A model generated the notes under the pieces. The model ran no database searches, was not told where the DNA came from, and saw nothing but the letters and a program-made list of their open reading frames with translations. Below are positions 1-11,427 of a stretch of DNA of 64,000 nucleotides, piece by piece. Position 1 is the stretch's first letter. Each line of letters starts with the position of its first letter. The position numbers and the translations under genes were made by a program. Origin of the DNA: Bryoerythrophyllum caledonicum (Eukaryota > Streptophyta > Bryopsida > Pottiales > Pottiaceae); contig OZ020516.1 in NCBI GenBank assembly GCA_963971425.1, positions 35,638,199 to 35,702,198 on the forward strand, in the 5' to 3' direction.

Positions 1-1370
1 ATTTGGGCAAGACCTAGAGAGGGTAGGAGGATGGAGAAAATCTAAAGGAAAGACTTGCCGCAAGGCTAATACAATAGAAAACAAATGATATGATACCAAT
101 GTAGACCCACACGTATAAAAAGCTACAATCTACGACATATATGATCTAGATAGAGTCCACCGGGGGACTTTTTCTCTAGACCGAAGAGGATGTTATCAAA
201 AGTCACCTCGGTAGGAAAAAAAAAGACTTACAATCAAAGAAATTTGCATAAATAAGAGAAACCCAACATAATTAGGAATCACCTTTGTTTTCCAACTCCT
301 TGTTGCACCTGCAACCTCCGTCAACTCTTGACCTTATCTCTTGGATCTTCTCGCCACGGCCACGAACCTCCATGCACCACCAAACCCTAGGAATCTCCAC
401 CAACTTATCAAAAAGACTCCTCCACCACCAAACCCTAGGTTGTGCAGACCTCTTCCTTCAAACTTTAGTTACACGCACCTCTTCCTTCAAACCCTAGTTG
501 CACTACCTCCTCTTCAAAATCCTAGATTCTTCTTCTCCTTAAAAACCACCTCTTCTTCTTCTTTGAAATTGCACCACCTCTTCTCCTTCTTTGACTACTT
601 CTTCTTCAAAACTCCAACTCCAAAAAAGACCCAAATAGAGAGAGAGGGAGAAACTATGATAGAGGGAGAACTAGAGAGGGAGATAGAGGGAAAAATTTGA
701 GATGGGGTCAGAGAGGGAGAGAGAAAAGAGAGTTGCTGGAGGAGAAGGAAGAGTTTCTGGAGGGGGGGTCCAAATTTGGGATAGGGGAGTTCGTAGCTGG
801 CTATCGAGAGGGGGTCGGCTGCTGCTTCCCGGGTAATACTCGGGCACCGGGGATGATACCCAGGCTAGTTCATTCCCGGCTTGATACCCATGTATTGGAT
901 TTTTTAAAAATAAATTATTTAGTAAATTTTTATTTATTTTTTCGTTTTTATTTTTTTCTTTTCTTTTCTTTTCTTTTCCTCTTGTTTCTCATTTTTATTT
1001 TTTGTTTCATATAACTGAATTCTTATTATTTCAAATAAGAATTTATGTCAACAACAATCAAAAACATAAAGAAGGAACTAAAGCAACTTCCTAATCAATC
1101 TAACTACCTTCTAAACTTAACTAATTAATTTAGTTTCAGTGGTGATTTTAGAATTACATCCCGGAATCTCTTCCGAGACTCTTTGAAATTGTTTTTTGGG
1201 ACTAGACTAGAGATTTTAAGACCCGATTTTATCACCACTATAAACCTAATTAACTACTTAAGCATTTCCCTATTTTCACTATCCGCTATCTAATCTAATT
1301 CTACACAACACTAACTACTTTTCTAGTTAATTAAGACTAAAAATCCTACTTTAACTAACTTTTTGGGTAG
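1..1370. other. Low-complexity non-coding DNA with telo-box-like motifs
   Basis: No gene is supported here. Positions 285-640 are CT-rich on the plus strand and hold several copies of the plant 'AAACCCTAG' motif in a loose repeat around CACCTCTTCCTTCAAACC. Positions 640-760 are AG-rich and 900-1010 are T-rich. Short open frames across 285-1014 are low in complexity and look non-coding. Part of it may be the 3' flank or terminal repeat of the broken Ty3/gypsy relic that follows, but I could not find a matching second repeat. Confidence 0.5.
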
Positions 1371-2400
1371 GGGCAACCAAGTGGGAGTTTTAGACTCCCA
1401 CATAACCCTTTTTTCATTTGTGAGCGTCCTCGTGAACACTCATTCAACATCCGCCGGGTTATTAAATTTTACCCGGGAACCATTTGTCCGAGTATCCAAT
1501 GGAGTCCCATCAATTGCTCCAATTGTAAGCTTCCATTTTCAAAGATTTGAATGACTCTATTAGGACCCATCTACCGGGTTTGAAGCTTACTCGGAAAGTC
1601 TTTGTGACTATTATCGAACAAAAGCACTAATTTGCCTTCCTGGATTCCAGTCTCCCGGGATAGCTTCCGGTCAAAGTCCTCCTTTCTCCGGTCTTGGGTT
1701 AGGGTTGTCCGATCCAAAGAGTCTCTTCTGTGCTCTTCCAGTTGGTCAATTTGTGATAGCCTGTCATCCAAGTCTTCTGTCCGATCTCCCGGTAAGTCTC
1801 CACATCCAACTCAATTTCCTGCAACACATCTATTCCATACACAAGGAAGTAGGCAGTTCTCTCGGTAGTCTTCTTCCAAGTCGTATTGTAGGCATATACC
1901 GCCGAATGGAGCTTCGTGTCCTAATCAATCTTGTGTGCCGACACCACTTTGTTCAAGATATTCCCTATAGTTCCCTTGGCTTTCTCCGTCAAACCGTTTG
2001 CCTCTGGGTTGTAAGGCGTTGTCTTCCGGTGCTTGATGTGATAACATTTGGTAATCAGTTCAATGGTGTCGTTCAAGAAGTGGGTACCCCGTCACTCACC
2101 AACTCCAGAGGATATCCAAACCTCATCAAAATGTGCTCAAATAGGACCGTGGCGGCGGTGGCAGCATCATTCTTCTTGGTGGCTCTAGCTTCCACCCACT
2201 TGGTATAATAGTCCATAGCGAGGACTATATACCGATTTCTACCGGAACCTACCGGTGCAATGAGACCGATGAAACCGATACCCCACTTGGCAAAAGGTGC
2301 CAATGGAACTATGGGTGTGAGAGGCCAATGATGCCGGAATGATGGAGTTCCGGTTCGTTGGCATGGGTCACAACTATGCACCAATATTGCTGAAGCTTCA
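1370..2400 (-). mobile_element. Ty3/gypsy LTR retrotransposon relic (integrase part)
   Basis: The minus strand carries recognisable Ty3/gypsy integrase sequence: the end of the zinc-binding region (CDPCQRTG near 2375), the start of the catalytic core ('YIVLAMDYYTKWVEA' region near 2210) and, nearer 1600-1770, the C-terminal part ('GKLVLLFDNS' region). Protease, reverse transcriptase and RNase H are absent from the upstream side, and no terminal repeats are visible. It is a fossil, broken by several disruptions, and clearly older than the complete element at 37342-48785. Confidence 0.75.
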
Positions 2401-3058
2401 GTAATGGGGATTGTGTTATGTGTTATATGTTACATGTTATGAGATGTCTCAATTGAGATATCATATGTTACGTGTTATGACATGTCTTGGTGGTAATGGG
2501 ATGGAAGAGGGTTGGATATACCACAATTTTATAGGCGTTGGCTATGGATATTTGTTGGTTATGGTAGGCTTATCTTATATGTTACTAGTCGGGAACAGAA
2601 AAATCATAACACATGTAGTGTTATAACATATAGCACTTATAAAACTTGATCTCGATAATTAGTAACATTTATATTTTCTTCCGTTATACTATTTTTCATC
2701 CATCATGATAGTAGTTTTTATCCAAAATTGTTACCTTGAACCCTATATTGTGTTTCATCCGGCTAGTTTTACTGCCGTGCACTACGTTTTATTGTCCCTA
2801 CTTCTACATCCTCCTCCATAATTTCTCTAATTTTTCCAACCTTTTCAGTTTTAGAAGTAAAATGATTGAAGTAAAGAGCGAGACATCTGATAACACATAA
2901 CATATAACACTTAATAGTGTAAATTTTTCAAAGAGTGTAATTTCCATAATATATATGAGATTCTAACACTTAAAGAGGTAACATATAAAGAGTTTGGATT
3001 GTAATATATAAGGGCATCCTTGATGCATTCAGTGTAAATGAGGTCCTTAACCTCAATA
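2401..3058. other. AT-rich spacer
   Basis: This is AT-rich DNA between the retrotransposon relic and the nested element. Short repeats of TGTTATATGTTACATG type occur near 2410-2480. I see no coding potential or RNA gene. Confidence 0.5.
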
Positions 3059-3620
3059 TCAATCCCTAAGGTTCCGTGACAGTATCACATCAAAAACACT
3101 CCAAAATTGTTGGATTCTAGTGCAATAAACAAAGAAGGAAACAAAACTTTTATTTCTAGTTTTGACCGTAGGATCTCACTTGAGACTTATTAAGTTACAT
3201 ACTCTCAAAATTTCATAAATTTTGACTGCACAGATTGAAAGATTATAGTATTTGAAGTCAAACATATGGTTCATTTTCTTCCCTGCGTTCAGTGGATCAG
3301 CAAACTTTAACTTCACTTGGTGCCAAATTTTTCCACTACACAAGGTCTAGATCCATTACCATCGTGTTAAACATGATGTTAGTTCCTTACACACCAGATT
3401 TTAGAGGTAAAGGAGGTGTGTAGCATATTCAAAACAATCGTGCAAGGAGTAGAGGTTGAAATATTGCCAATTTTCATCTTAAATTTTTGTGAATTTACAA
3501 TGTTTTAGATTGATAATGCAAATGCTCAATAAGTAGAATTACACTACACATTGTTGTGGAACAATGAAATTTTAAAAAATATGAAGATCTCTAAGTTTAG
3601 TGTGCAAGGAAGACATTTTT

Positions 3621-3651
3621 AACACGCAATTAAGCAATTATGCACTTGGCC
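3621..3651 (+). repeat. Left terminal inverted repeat of the 12.4-kb element
   Basis: It starts AACACGCAATTAAGCAATTA and ends TGCACTTGGCC. It pairs with 15953-15983 on the opposite strand with 30 of 31 positions matching. A second AAGTGCACTTGG lies just inside at about 3657-3670. Confidence 0.85.
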
Positions 3652-4190
3652 ATTTAAAAGTGCACTTGGGTACAACGGCGGCCATTGCGAACAAAAGTGG
3701 CAAAATTGAAAAAAAAAAAAAATCAATGAAAAAAAATGTTTTCCAAAGGAAAAAAAATTGAGCTTCTGCAACAATATTACGTACAATCATGGTTGTTCAT
3801 ATTGGAAGCGATTTTTTGGCATTTCCAACTAAATTGTGGTGGCCCCTCGCTAATACAAGATAAATGTGTATTTAATATAGTTTCACAATATTTCAAAGAT
3901 AGATTTGAACGATTGTAGTATATAAATAGGCGTAATTACAAAAAAACATTCTTTATGCAAGGGTTGGCAGTTGATTAAAAGATATTCTACGTAGTACATA
4001 ATGCATACAATAGTGGAAACTAAATATAGATGCTTCAACAATTGGATTTAGCACCAATAGTAAACACAGCTTCACTCTAAAGGATCAATGACATAACATC
4101 TTACATCACCCTTAGAATATACTACTTTTACACATACACTATATATCAATTACCATACACAACTAGTATACTCTCAAAAAGGCACACTAT

Positions 4191-7100
4191 CTACTCCATA
4201 GAATATAGGGCTGCTTGCAAACGGTCGTCATCGATAGCTTCGGTTTGCATTGCAATATATTGTAGGATGTGAGCCTTTGCCGATTGAAGAATGCGAATCT
4301 TGCTTTCAACCTGCACTCCAAATACATTGCGCTTTCTCCACCCGCCGCCTCCGGACATGGTTCTTTTCAGAGAGTCTACTTATGAAAAAATGCATGCATC
4401 TTTCTCTACCCAACTATGGCTCTCCCCAGATGGCTCCCAGATTGAGTCCATGCAATTTGCATACCGTTGTGCAGAAGACCCATGTCCATCAGCAACCCCC
4501 CTTTGGATGATGGGCCAATACCAACAAACCTTTATCTTAAGTCTCCATCGGTTTTTTCTTTCCTCAATCACTTTCCCCATATAGAATGGTACACTGCCTT
4601 CTATCTCTGCTCGATCAACACTCAAGGCTACAAACTGTCCACAACGGATATCAGATTGTGGATTAAATGGTGGAAATAGGTCGTGATTACCTTCATACAT
4701 TGCTCCTTCTTCAGCTTGTTCCTCAACATAGTTGCGCTCTGTTTGTTGTGCCCTACGCACAGCTTGATTAGAGGGTCTTCTTCTACGAGGACCAAAGTAT
4801 CCTCGAGCCTCGCCATTTGGAAGCATCGCCACTACCTACTCTACGACATTTACCTCGCAATTTTCTTCACTTGCACCATCCATGACATCCAAAGATGCGC
4901 TCCCTGTAGATCCGATGTTGGAGAACTCTGAAGGCCAAAACGGTGAGGAACAATGCTCATTGCTACGATCTTTGTGTGGAAATTCAGCTAAATAGAGTTT
5001 CAATATTTCAGCCTCTACTTTTGCCTCACGATTCTTGTCCTCATGTTGCAACCTTTGAATGCACCTTTGTTTATATGCAATGAAGTCATTCAACGCCTTC
5101 AACTCCCGTTCGTCCGCTGCAAATACTTCCGCAAACGATGGTCGTTCATTCCTATTTGGCAACGACCTCAAAGTTTTCGTCCCTGCCTCCGGTCCCCATG
5201 GATCCTAGCAATAATGCTTGTGTTGTACTCAAACCTCACGAGTCCCTTCTCAATTGTCCATATAGAATCGCTTATGGTGCGGAAATGTTATGCCCACCAA
5301 TGAATCCTGACATGTCAGTAAGTGAGGAGTTATGAACAATTTTCAATCCCATACATTCTCTAGCAGCCAGGCACTAACAAATGCCTCCGTAGGAGATGTT
5401 CCTCGTTCTATAAGACTAATCATTTCCTTCAACGAGTCCACGTCCGACCTCTTCAACGTTTTTGATATACAACTGAAGCGTTGATCAATATCTTCGTAGG
5501 TATGGCCCACTGTAAGAAAAGATAGTTCCATTTCCTGAAAAAACGCCAATCCCACTAATGTAGCACATAGAGCAAACATATAAATGTTTTTGTTCTCACG
5601 GGTGCAATTGTCGGCCTGAATTCGCAGTGTTGGTGGCAAAAAGCCCCTCCTCCGCAGCACATCTTCACTCACGTACAACAATGTACTCACGACTTGATTG
5701 CTATCGTGTTTGTGGTGAGCCCCAAACCACACGTCGCAATATAAACCAATCCCATGTACAAGAGCACCACACAGATGGGTCTTCACAAACCGGTGTTCAA
5801 TGTTCTTCACAGTCTGACGCATCCTCGGTACCATGGCCGTGTTTTGGTCCATGCCATCTATTATGATGCACATATACAACTCAGGGCTAATATAACAGGA
5901 CCTCTTGAATATCCAATAATGCCTACATTCTTCCATCTAGTTGCGCAGATGCAACATAAACAACTCCTTTATCTTTATCCTTGCATCCGCATTGGTGGTT
6001 CCTTCCATGGCACATTTATACTCCCAACAATGATAATACTTTGAGAATTTCAAGAATGGAGGTACCTGAACGTGGGGATACTTGATGCGCCACATCCTCC
6101 GGAACGAACTCATAGAAATGATTTCACCATTACAAATTCTCTTGTCCTCCTCGTTCACGTAATTGAATACATCAGATTTGGCTGTATTCATAGGAAGGAG
6201 CATAAGAGGCACCACTTCGTTGTCACTCTTACGGCGAATACAACAATGAGGTTGAGGACAACCAGCTTCATCAACAAACGATTTAAAGCAAGCCTCTGCT
6301 CCAGACATTCTAGTACTCTTTCTTATTGGATCTGAAAAGATATTGCCGTGAATCGATGTCACTCTTCCATATATTAGACAATCCTTCTTCAATTGCTTAA
6401 AGCGCCTCTGTGAATATCCAACCTCAAGAGCGTAGCAAGCATTGCAAACTTGTTTCCCATCTAACTTTGTTACAAACTTGTCTCGACGAGTTCCTTCCGT
6501 CCTTGTGTAAAAAGAAACTAGCATCTGTCTCATCCACGTACTTCGAACTGAAAACTCATTATCCCATGCATTATATCGCATGTCCAATAGATACCTTTCG
6601 AGAACGTCCCTCAAACAATTGCGTTTGCATCCTCCTTGTGCCATTACAAATTGTACGCTTCTAAGGGATACCTTCGATGGTGCAACTTCTGTCAATGATG
6701 GCTCCTTTGAATCTCTCCTTCTCCTATTTTGCATAGAATAGGGACGACGTGGTGGTCTCACATAAGAAAATCCATCTATATGGGGCAAATCTTGGATATT
6801 TGAGGGAGTAGGCTGGGAAAACGGCGAATTTTCATCTATGGCTTTAGAAGCTTGACTACTACATCGAGACCTCTCAGTGGATCTTGGTGTGTTGATGAAC
6901 TCAAGAAAATCAAATTCTGGGGCCATCACTTGTGTAGGCGCTATCTGTGATCCAATGTCACCATGAACACTTGTAATATCAAGTTCTACAGCCACTACTC
7001 GTAGCAAAGACCGATGCCAACGAATGATCAAGCCCACACACATGCCGAGGCGTTCTCCTACAATCTCTCCGGTCCAATGCAATGCATCATCTATCCTAGT

Positions 7101-7421
7101 GATACGCACTGCCACCTCAAATGGAAAGAACTTCGACCGATTCAATTCCATGCCACTTTTGAATGCATGCTTCCTGGTTGCTAAGCCCACCACACCTCTT
7201 TTCTCAGAAAGCAATTCCACTGCCCTCTCCAATTCAGATGTTCTGATTCCAACAGATCTCTGTTGAATTTGCCTTGCACGTGCTGCTCGTACTAATCGAG
7301 CCCCCACAAAGCTATTGGAGTGCATATTATCCCTTTGGATGTGTGGCCGTATCGAAGGAGTTTGAATCGTGCAGTTGTCCATTATCAGTATTGAAAAAAT
7401 AGGAACATTATGGCTACACAT
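4191..7421 (-). pseudogene. DUF7869-type putative DDE transposase, eroded
   Basis: One reading frame runs from the ATG at 7421 to the stop at 4191 (1,076 codons) with no frameshift but about seven in-frame stops. The N-terminal 260 residues are variable. A Cys-containing segment (CKRNC, about residue 265; CNAC, about 326) is followed by an RNase-H-like block with the candidate acidic residues IIDGMDQ (about 522), QADNCTRENKN (about 604) and GHTYEDIDQRF (about 640). A C-terminal segment 'GQFVALSVDR...PFYMGKVIE' resembles a BAH-like fold. From memory this order of blocks is that of proteins carrying DUF7869. Catalysis of transposition is inferred from the D-D-E/D-like spacing and from the enclosing inverted repeats. 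The stops (TAG, TGA and TAA) are of kinds that arise from CAG, CGA/TGG and CAA by C-to-T or G-to-A change, as expected of a methylated, silenced copy. Confidence 0.7.
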
Positions 7422-7600
7422 TAGTCAAAATACATGTACTAATTGTTAACCTTCAAAGCACCATTCATTTTATAAAAGATATATTTCTAAATACATATTC
7501 ACTGATCAAAATATGATGATGATATTAGACCTTTTGATAAAAAAACTTTGAAATGAAAAAATTAAGAATTTGTAGAGCATGAACTCCTTGCACAGAGTCA

Positions 7601-8552
7601 TTAACCCTGAAGGTACAATGACAGTCTTACACCAAAAACACTTCAAAATTGTTGGATTCTAGTGCAATGAACAATAATGGAAACAAAAAAATTTATTTCT
7701 AATTTTGACCGTAGGATCTCAATTAAGGCTTATTAAGTAATATATAAACAAAATTTCATAAACTTTGACCGCATGGATTGAAAGATTATAGTGTTTGAAG
7801 TCAAGCATATGGTTCATTTTCTTCCCTGAGTGCAGTGGATCAGCAGACTTTGACTTCACTTGCTGTCAAATTTTTGCACTACACAACGTCTAAATCCATA
7901 ACCATCTTGTTAAGCTTCATGTTAGTTCTTTGTACACCAATTTTTAGAGGTAGAGAATGGGTGTAGCATATTCAAAAACAACTGTGCAAGGAGGGGAAGT
8001 TTGGAATTTCTTAAATCACACTATAATTTTTTGTGAACTTAATATGTTTTAGATTGGTAATCCAAATGGTCATAAGAAGGTTTACACCACATATTGTTGT
8101 GGATAAAATAAAAAGTGAAAAATAAAAAAAAATCTAGGTTTTATTTGGAAAACAAAAAGTTTTTTTGGTACCTTGTCCAACACTGACTGACAATGAGTGA
8201 AAATGTTTGACTTGGGTTGATATGCTATTTTTCACTAATGACAAGAACTTATTTTGACAACATCAAGGGAAATAGTATTAGTTGCAAGTACCGAAAATCT
8301 CACATTCAACATAGTGTCATAGCAAAAGTTTTTGAACGTGCCCAACTTGCCCGCTCTCTCCATTTGAAATTCAAAACCCTTCAACTTTTTGATCAAATGT
8401 CCAATTTAGGTAAAAACTATTTTCCCACTGAAGTCTTGATAATGCCTTTCTATGGTAAAATTTTCAAAGAGAAATGTTGGAAATTGACACCATAGGAACA
8501 TGATTGAACTTTCAAAAAGCCCATTTTTGACACTTGATCCTTTAGGGGTTAA
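7601..8552. mobile_element. TTAA-type miniature transposon (944 bp), nested
   Basis: TTAA flanks both sides (7601-7604 and 8549-8552). The ends are CCCTGAAGGTAC... on the left and, read from the outside, CCCCTAAAGGATCAAG on the right, giving a short imperfect inverted repeat. No coding sequence. It is the uninterrupted relative of the copy split at 3059-16375 and lies upstream of the DUF7869 gene's start. The TTAA duplication and CCCT termini resemble piggyBac-type ends; no piggyBac transposase is present in the window. Confidence 0.75.
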
Positions 8553-9839
8553 ATATGTTACACCTCTTCTGCATCCCTAAACATTGGTGTAAAATGGAAC
8601 TTATATCATTTCTAACATGATGATAATGAATCTAGATCATGTGTGATGCAATCTTTTGAATCCAAGTGAACTGAAATGAAGGGATTCCACTGAATCTAGG
8701 GAAAAAAATGAACCATGTTGTCTACTTGCTATTACTGACACTATTGGAACTTGTTACAATTGCTAATAAATGAAAGGGTTTATACATCCACATAAAGGTT
8801 ATTCTATAAATTACATAGTATAGAAGATCAATCAACAATCAATCTTAAACTTGTATAAAAATAAATGTTTACCTGAAGATACGTTGCAGGTGTTAGCGGT
8901 ACACGCACTAATGCTTGATGGCGTTCAACATTAAATCACCATTCTGTCGTTGATGTTGAACATGTTTTCCAACCCTTCCCACTGTACCTGCAACACATGC
9001 ATAAAATTTATATGGTAAACTGTGTGATAAAAAGTCCCAAGTATCTTTGTATTACATGTAGGCTATAGCCAATTTTTTTAATATAATATGTAAAAAGCTT
9101 AAACAAAAGGAGAAACAAAGCAAAAGGTCCAAAGTTCCAAAGTCAAACTTTGACTAGTAAACTTGGAGCACAAGGTTCCAACAAGGATATAAGGTTTCTA
9201 TGCAAATCTAGAGGTCTCTTCCCTTCTCAATTTGTAAGGTGAGCTCTCTTGCAATCGAAACCTCAAGGCCATGTGCATTTTTACTTCATTCACTAATTTC
9301 TGTCAACTTGTGTGTACTGTGTAGATTGGAGGAAATTTGAACATTGAGAAGTCTCTTGCAAATTTGGTAAGCTTCTGACATTGTTTCAATTCTGAATATC
9401 AGGGAACTCCAGTGTTAGATTCATGATGATTAAAGATTAGTCAGAGATACAATAGTGTAAGGTGAGCAAAACCAAGAGTTGAGCACCCAAATGAAAACAT
9501 CCACTTCAGTATGTTCAAAGATTACAAATTCAATAGAAGTAAGATGTTTACAACTAGTGAGTCAACTAGTGACATCAAAGAGTGACACCAAAACCCACTG
9601 AGAACTTCAATAATGAGAGTAGCCCGTAGTATTGTACTAAAACCATGGTATGGCACATCAGCCCACTACCTCAAACCCTAGCCACCGCAACCAAACCCTA
9701 GCCGCCACAACCAAACCCTAGCCGCCGCAACTGGAAACCCAAACCCTAAAAATCAGACCCATGGAGTTCGCGTGACGCCTCATGAGGTGTGCTCGCGTAC
9801 ACCCCCACAAGCTGGTGCTCCTCCATCCATCCGATAACT
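8553..9839. other. Non-coding centre of the 12.4-kb element, left of the gap
   Basis: This is AT-rich DNA without a supported gene. At 9670-9760 the motif AAACCCTAGCCGCC(A/G)CAACC is repeated about four times, a GC-richer island with the plant telo-box AAACCCTA. It continues up to the assembly gap and could be the promoter or 5' leader of one of the two divergent genes. Confidence 0.4.
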
Positions 9840-10039
9840 NNNNNNNNNNNNNNNNNNNNNNNNNNNNNNNNNNNNNNNNNNNNNNNNNNNNNNNNNNNNN
9901 NNNNNNNNNNNNNNNNNNNNNNNNNNNNNNNNNNNNNNNNNNNNNNNNNNNNNNNNNNNNNNNNNNNNNNNNNNNNNNNNNNNNNNNNNNNNNNNNNNNN
10001 NNNNNNNNNNNNNNNNNNNNNNNNNNNNNNNNNNNNNNN
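9840..10039. other. Assembly gap (200 N)
   Basis: Exactly 200 undetermined bases. Open frames that cross it are artefacts. It lies in the GC-richer, repeated part of the 12.4-kb element, so sequence may be missing or collapsed here. Confidence 0.99.
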
Positions 10040-10269
10040 CACAACTATGGCAAGGGTGTGCGCGCGCACACCCGTCCTTGGACTACCCAAGGATTGATAT
10101 CTGTAGTTGACACCCTCTTAACAAAAACCCTAATTCTCAAACCCTAATTGATACCCTGAACAATTACCTATGTTGATAACCGGATGTTGGTACCCATGAA
10201 ATCATACCCTGGTTGTGATACCTTCGCTATTGATACTCAAAGTACCATAGTCCATAAATGGTGTAGAGA

Positions 10270-11370
10270 ATATCTCAACCAAAACTCGTAAAAAATGCTT
10301 GTTTTAGTGCAATTAGCTTGCATGAAAAAATGAGGTTTTTTTTGTAGTTTGAACCGTAGGATCTCAATAAAGACTTATAAAATAATGTACTCACAAAATT
10401 TCATAAAGTTTGACCGCATAGATTGAAAGATTATAATGTTTGAAGTTGAGAAAAGGCTCATTTTCATCCCTGCGTTTTATGGATCAGCAGACTTTGACTT
10501 CAATTGGTGTCCAATTTTTGCATTTTAAAGGGTCTCAATTAATTACCATAATGTTAAGCATGATGTAAGTTTGCTATATACCAATTTTTAGAGGTAGACA
10601 AGGAGCGTAGCATATTCAAAAAAATTGTGCAATGAGTGGAGGTTCAAAAATTCTCAATTCACGTTACATTTTTTGGGGAACTCGATATTGTTTTAATTGA
10701 GAATCCAAATGGTCAATAAGAAGTTTTACGTCACATAATGCTGTAGGAAAAATAAAAAGTGAATCATACTAAGATCTCAAAGTTTTATGTGGGAAGGTAG
10801 TGGATTTTTTTGGTACGTTGGCCGAAAATGTGTGACAATGTGTGAAAATAATTGATTTGGATTGGCGTGCTATTTCACCAAAGAACTAACAACATGCTTC
10901 ACACGATGCTATTGGATTTTGATCTTGTGTAGTGCAAAAGTTTTTAGAGGTAGAAAGGAGTGTAGCATATTTTTAAAAATTGTGCAATGAATGGAGGTTC
11001 AAAAATTCTCAATTCACGTTTTTTTCTTTTGGGGAACTTGATGTTGTTTGAAATGAGATGCCAAATGGTCAATAAGAAGGTTTACATGACATAATGCCGT
11101 AGGAAAAATCAAAAGTGAATCATACAAAGATCTCAAAGTTTTATGTGGACAGGTAGAAGATTTTTTGGTACCTTAGCAGAAAATTTGTGACAATGTGTGA
11201 AAATAATTGACTTTGATTGATATGCTATTTCACCAAAGAACTAACAACATGCTTAACATGATGGTATTGGATTTAGATCTTGTGTAGTGCAAAAGTTTTT
11301 AGAGGTAGACAAGGGGTGTAGCATATTCAAAAATATTGTGGAATGAGTTGAGGTTCAAAAATTCTTATTC
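10270..11370. repeat. Eroded TTAA-miniature relative with 356-bp tandem duplication
   Basis: From about 10,340 the sequence follows the interior of the miniatures at 3063 and 7605: GAACCGTAGGATCTC, then TTTGACCGCATAGATTGAAA, then GGATCAGCAGACTTTGACTT. The GTAGCATATT...GAGTGGAGGTTCAAAAATTC block recurs at 10607, 10962 and 11318, so a unit of about 355-356 bp is present twice plus a third partial copy. Neither TTAA-bounded end is preserved. It lies just upstream of the plus-strand gene starting at 11428. Confidence 0.65.
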
Positions 11371-11427
11371 CATACTAATAGTGACTACCGGTTATTAATG
11401 ATATACAGGTTTTTTGAGTGTTGCGTT

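Noticed and set aside
285-1014. Three overlapping plus-strand open frames
   Set aside because: Low-complexity CT-, AG- and T-rich sequence with no conserved block or codon pattern.
4191-7421. Stop-codon reassignment or read-through to express the DUF7869 frame
   Set aside because: All three stop codons are used and neighbouring host genes use normal stops; ordinary decay is simpler.
9718-10147. Open frames on both strands across 9718-10147
   Set aside because: They consist mostly of the 200-N gap and are artefacts.
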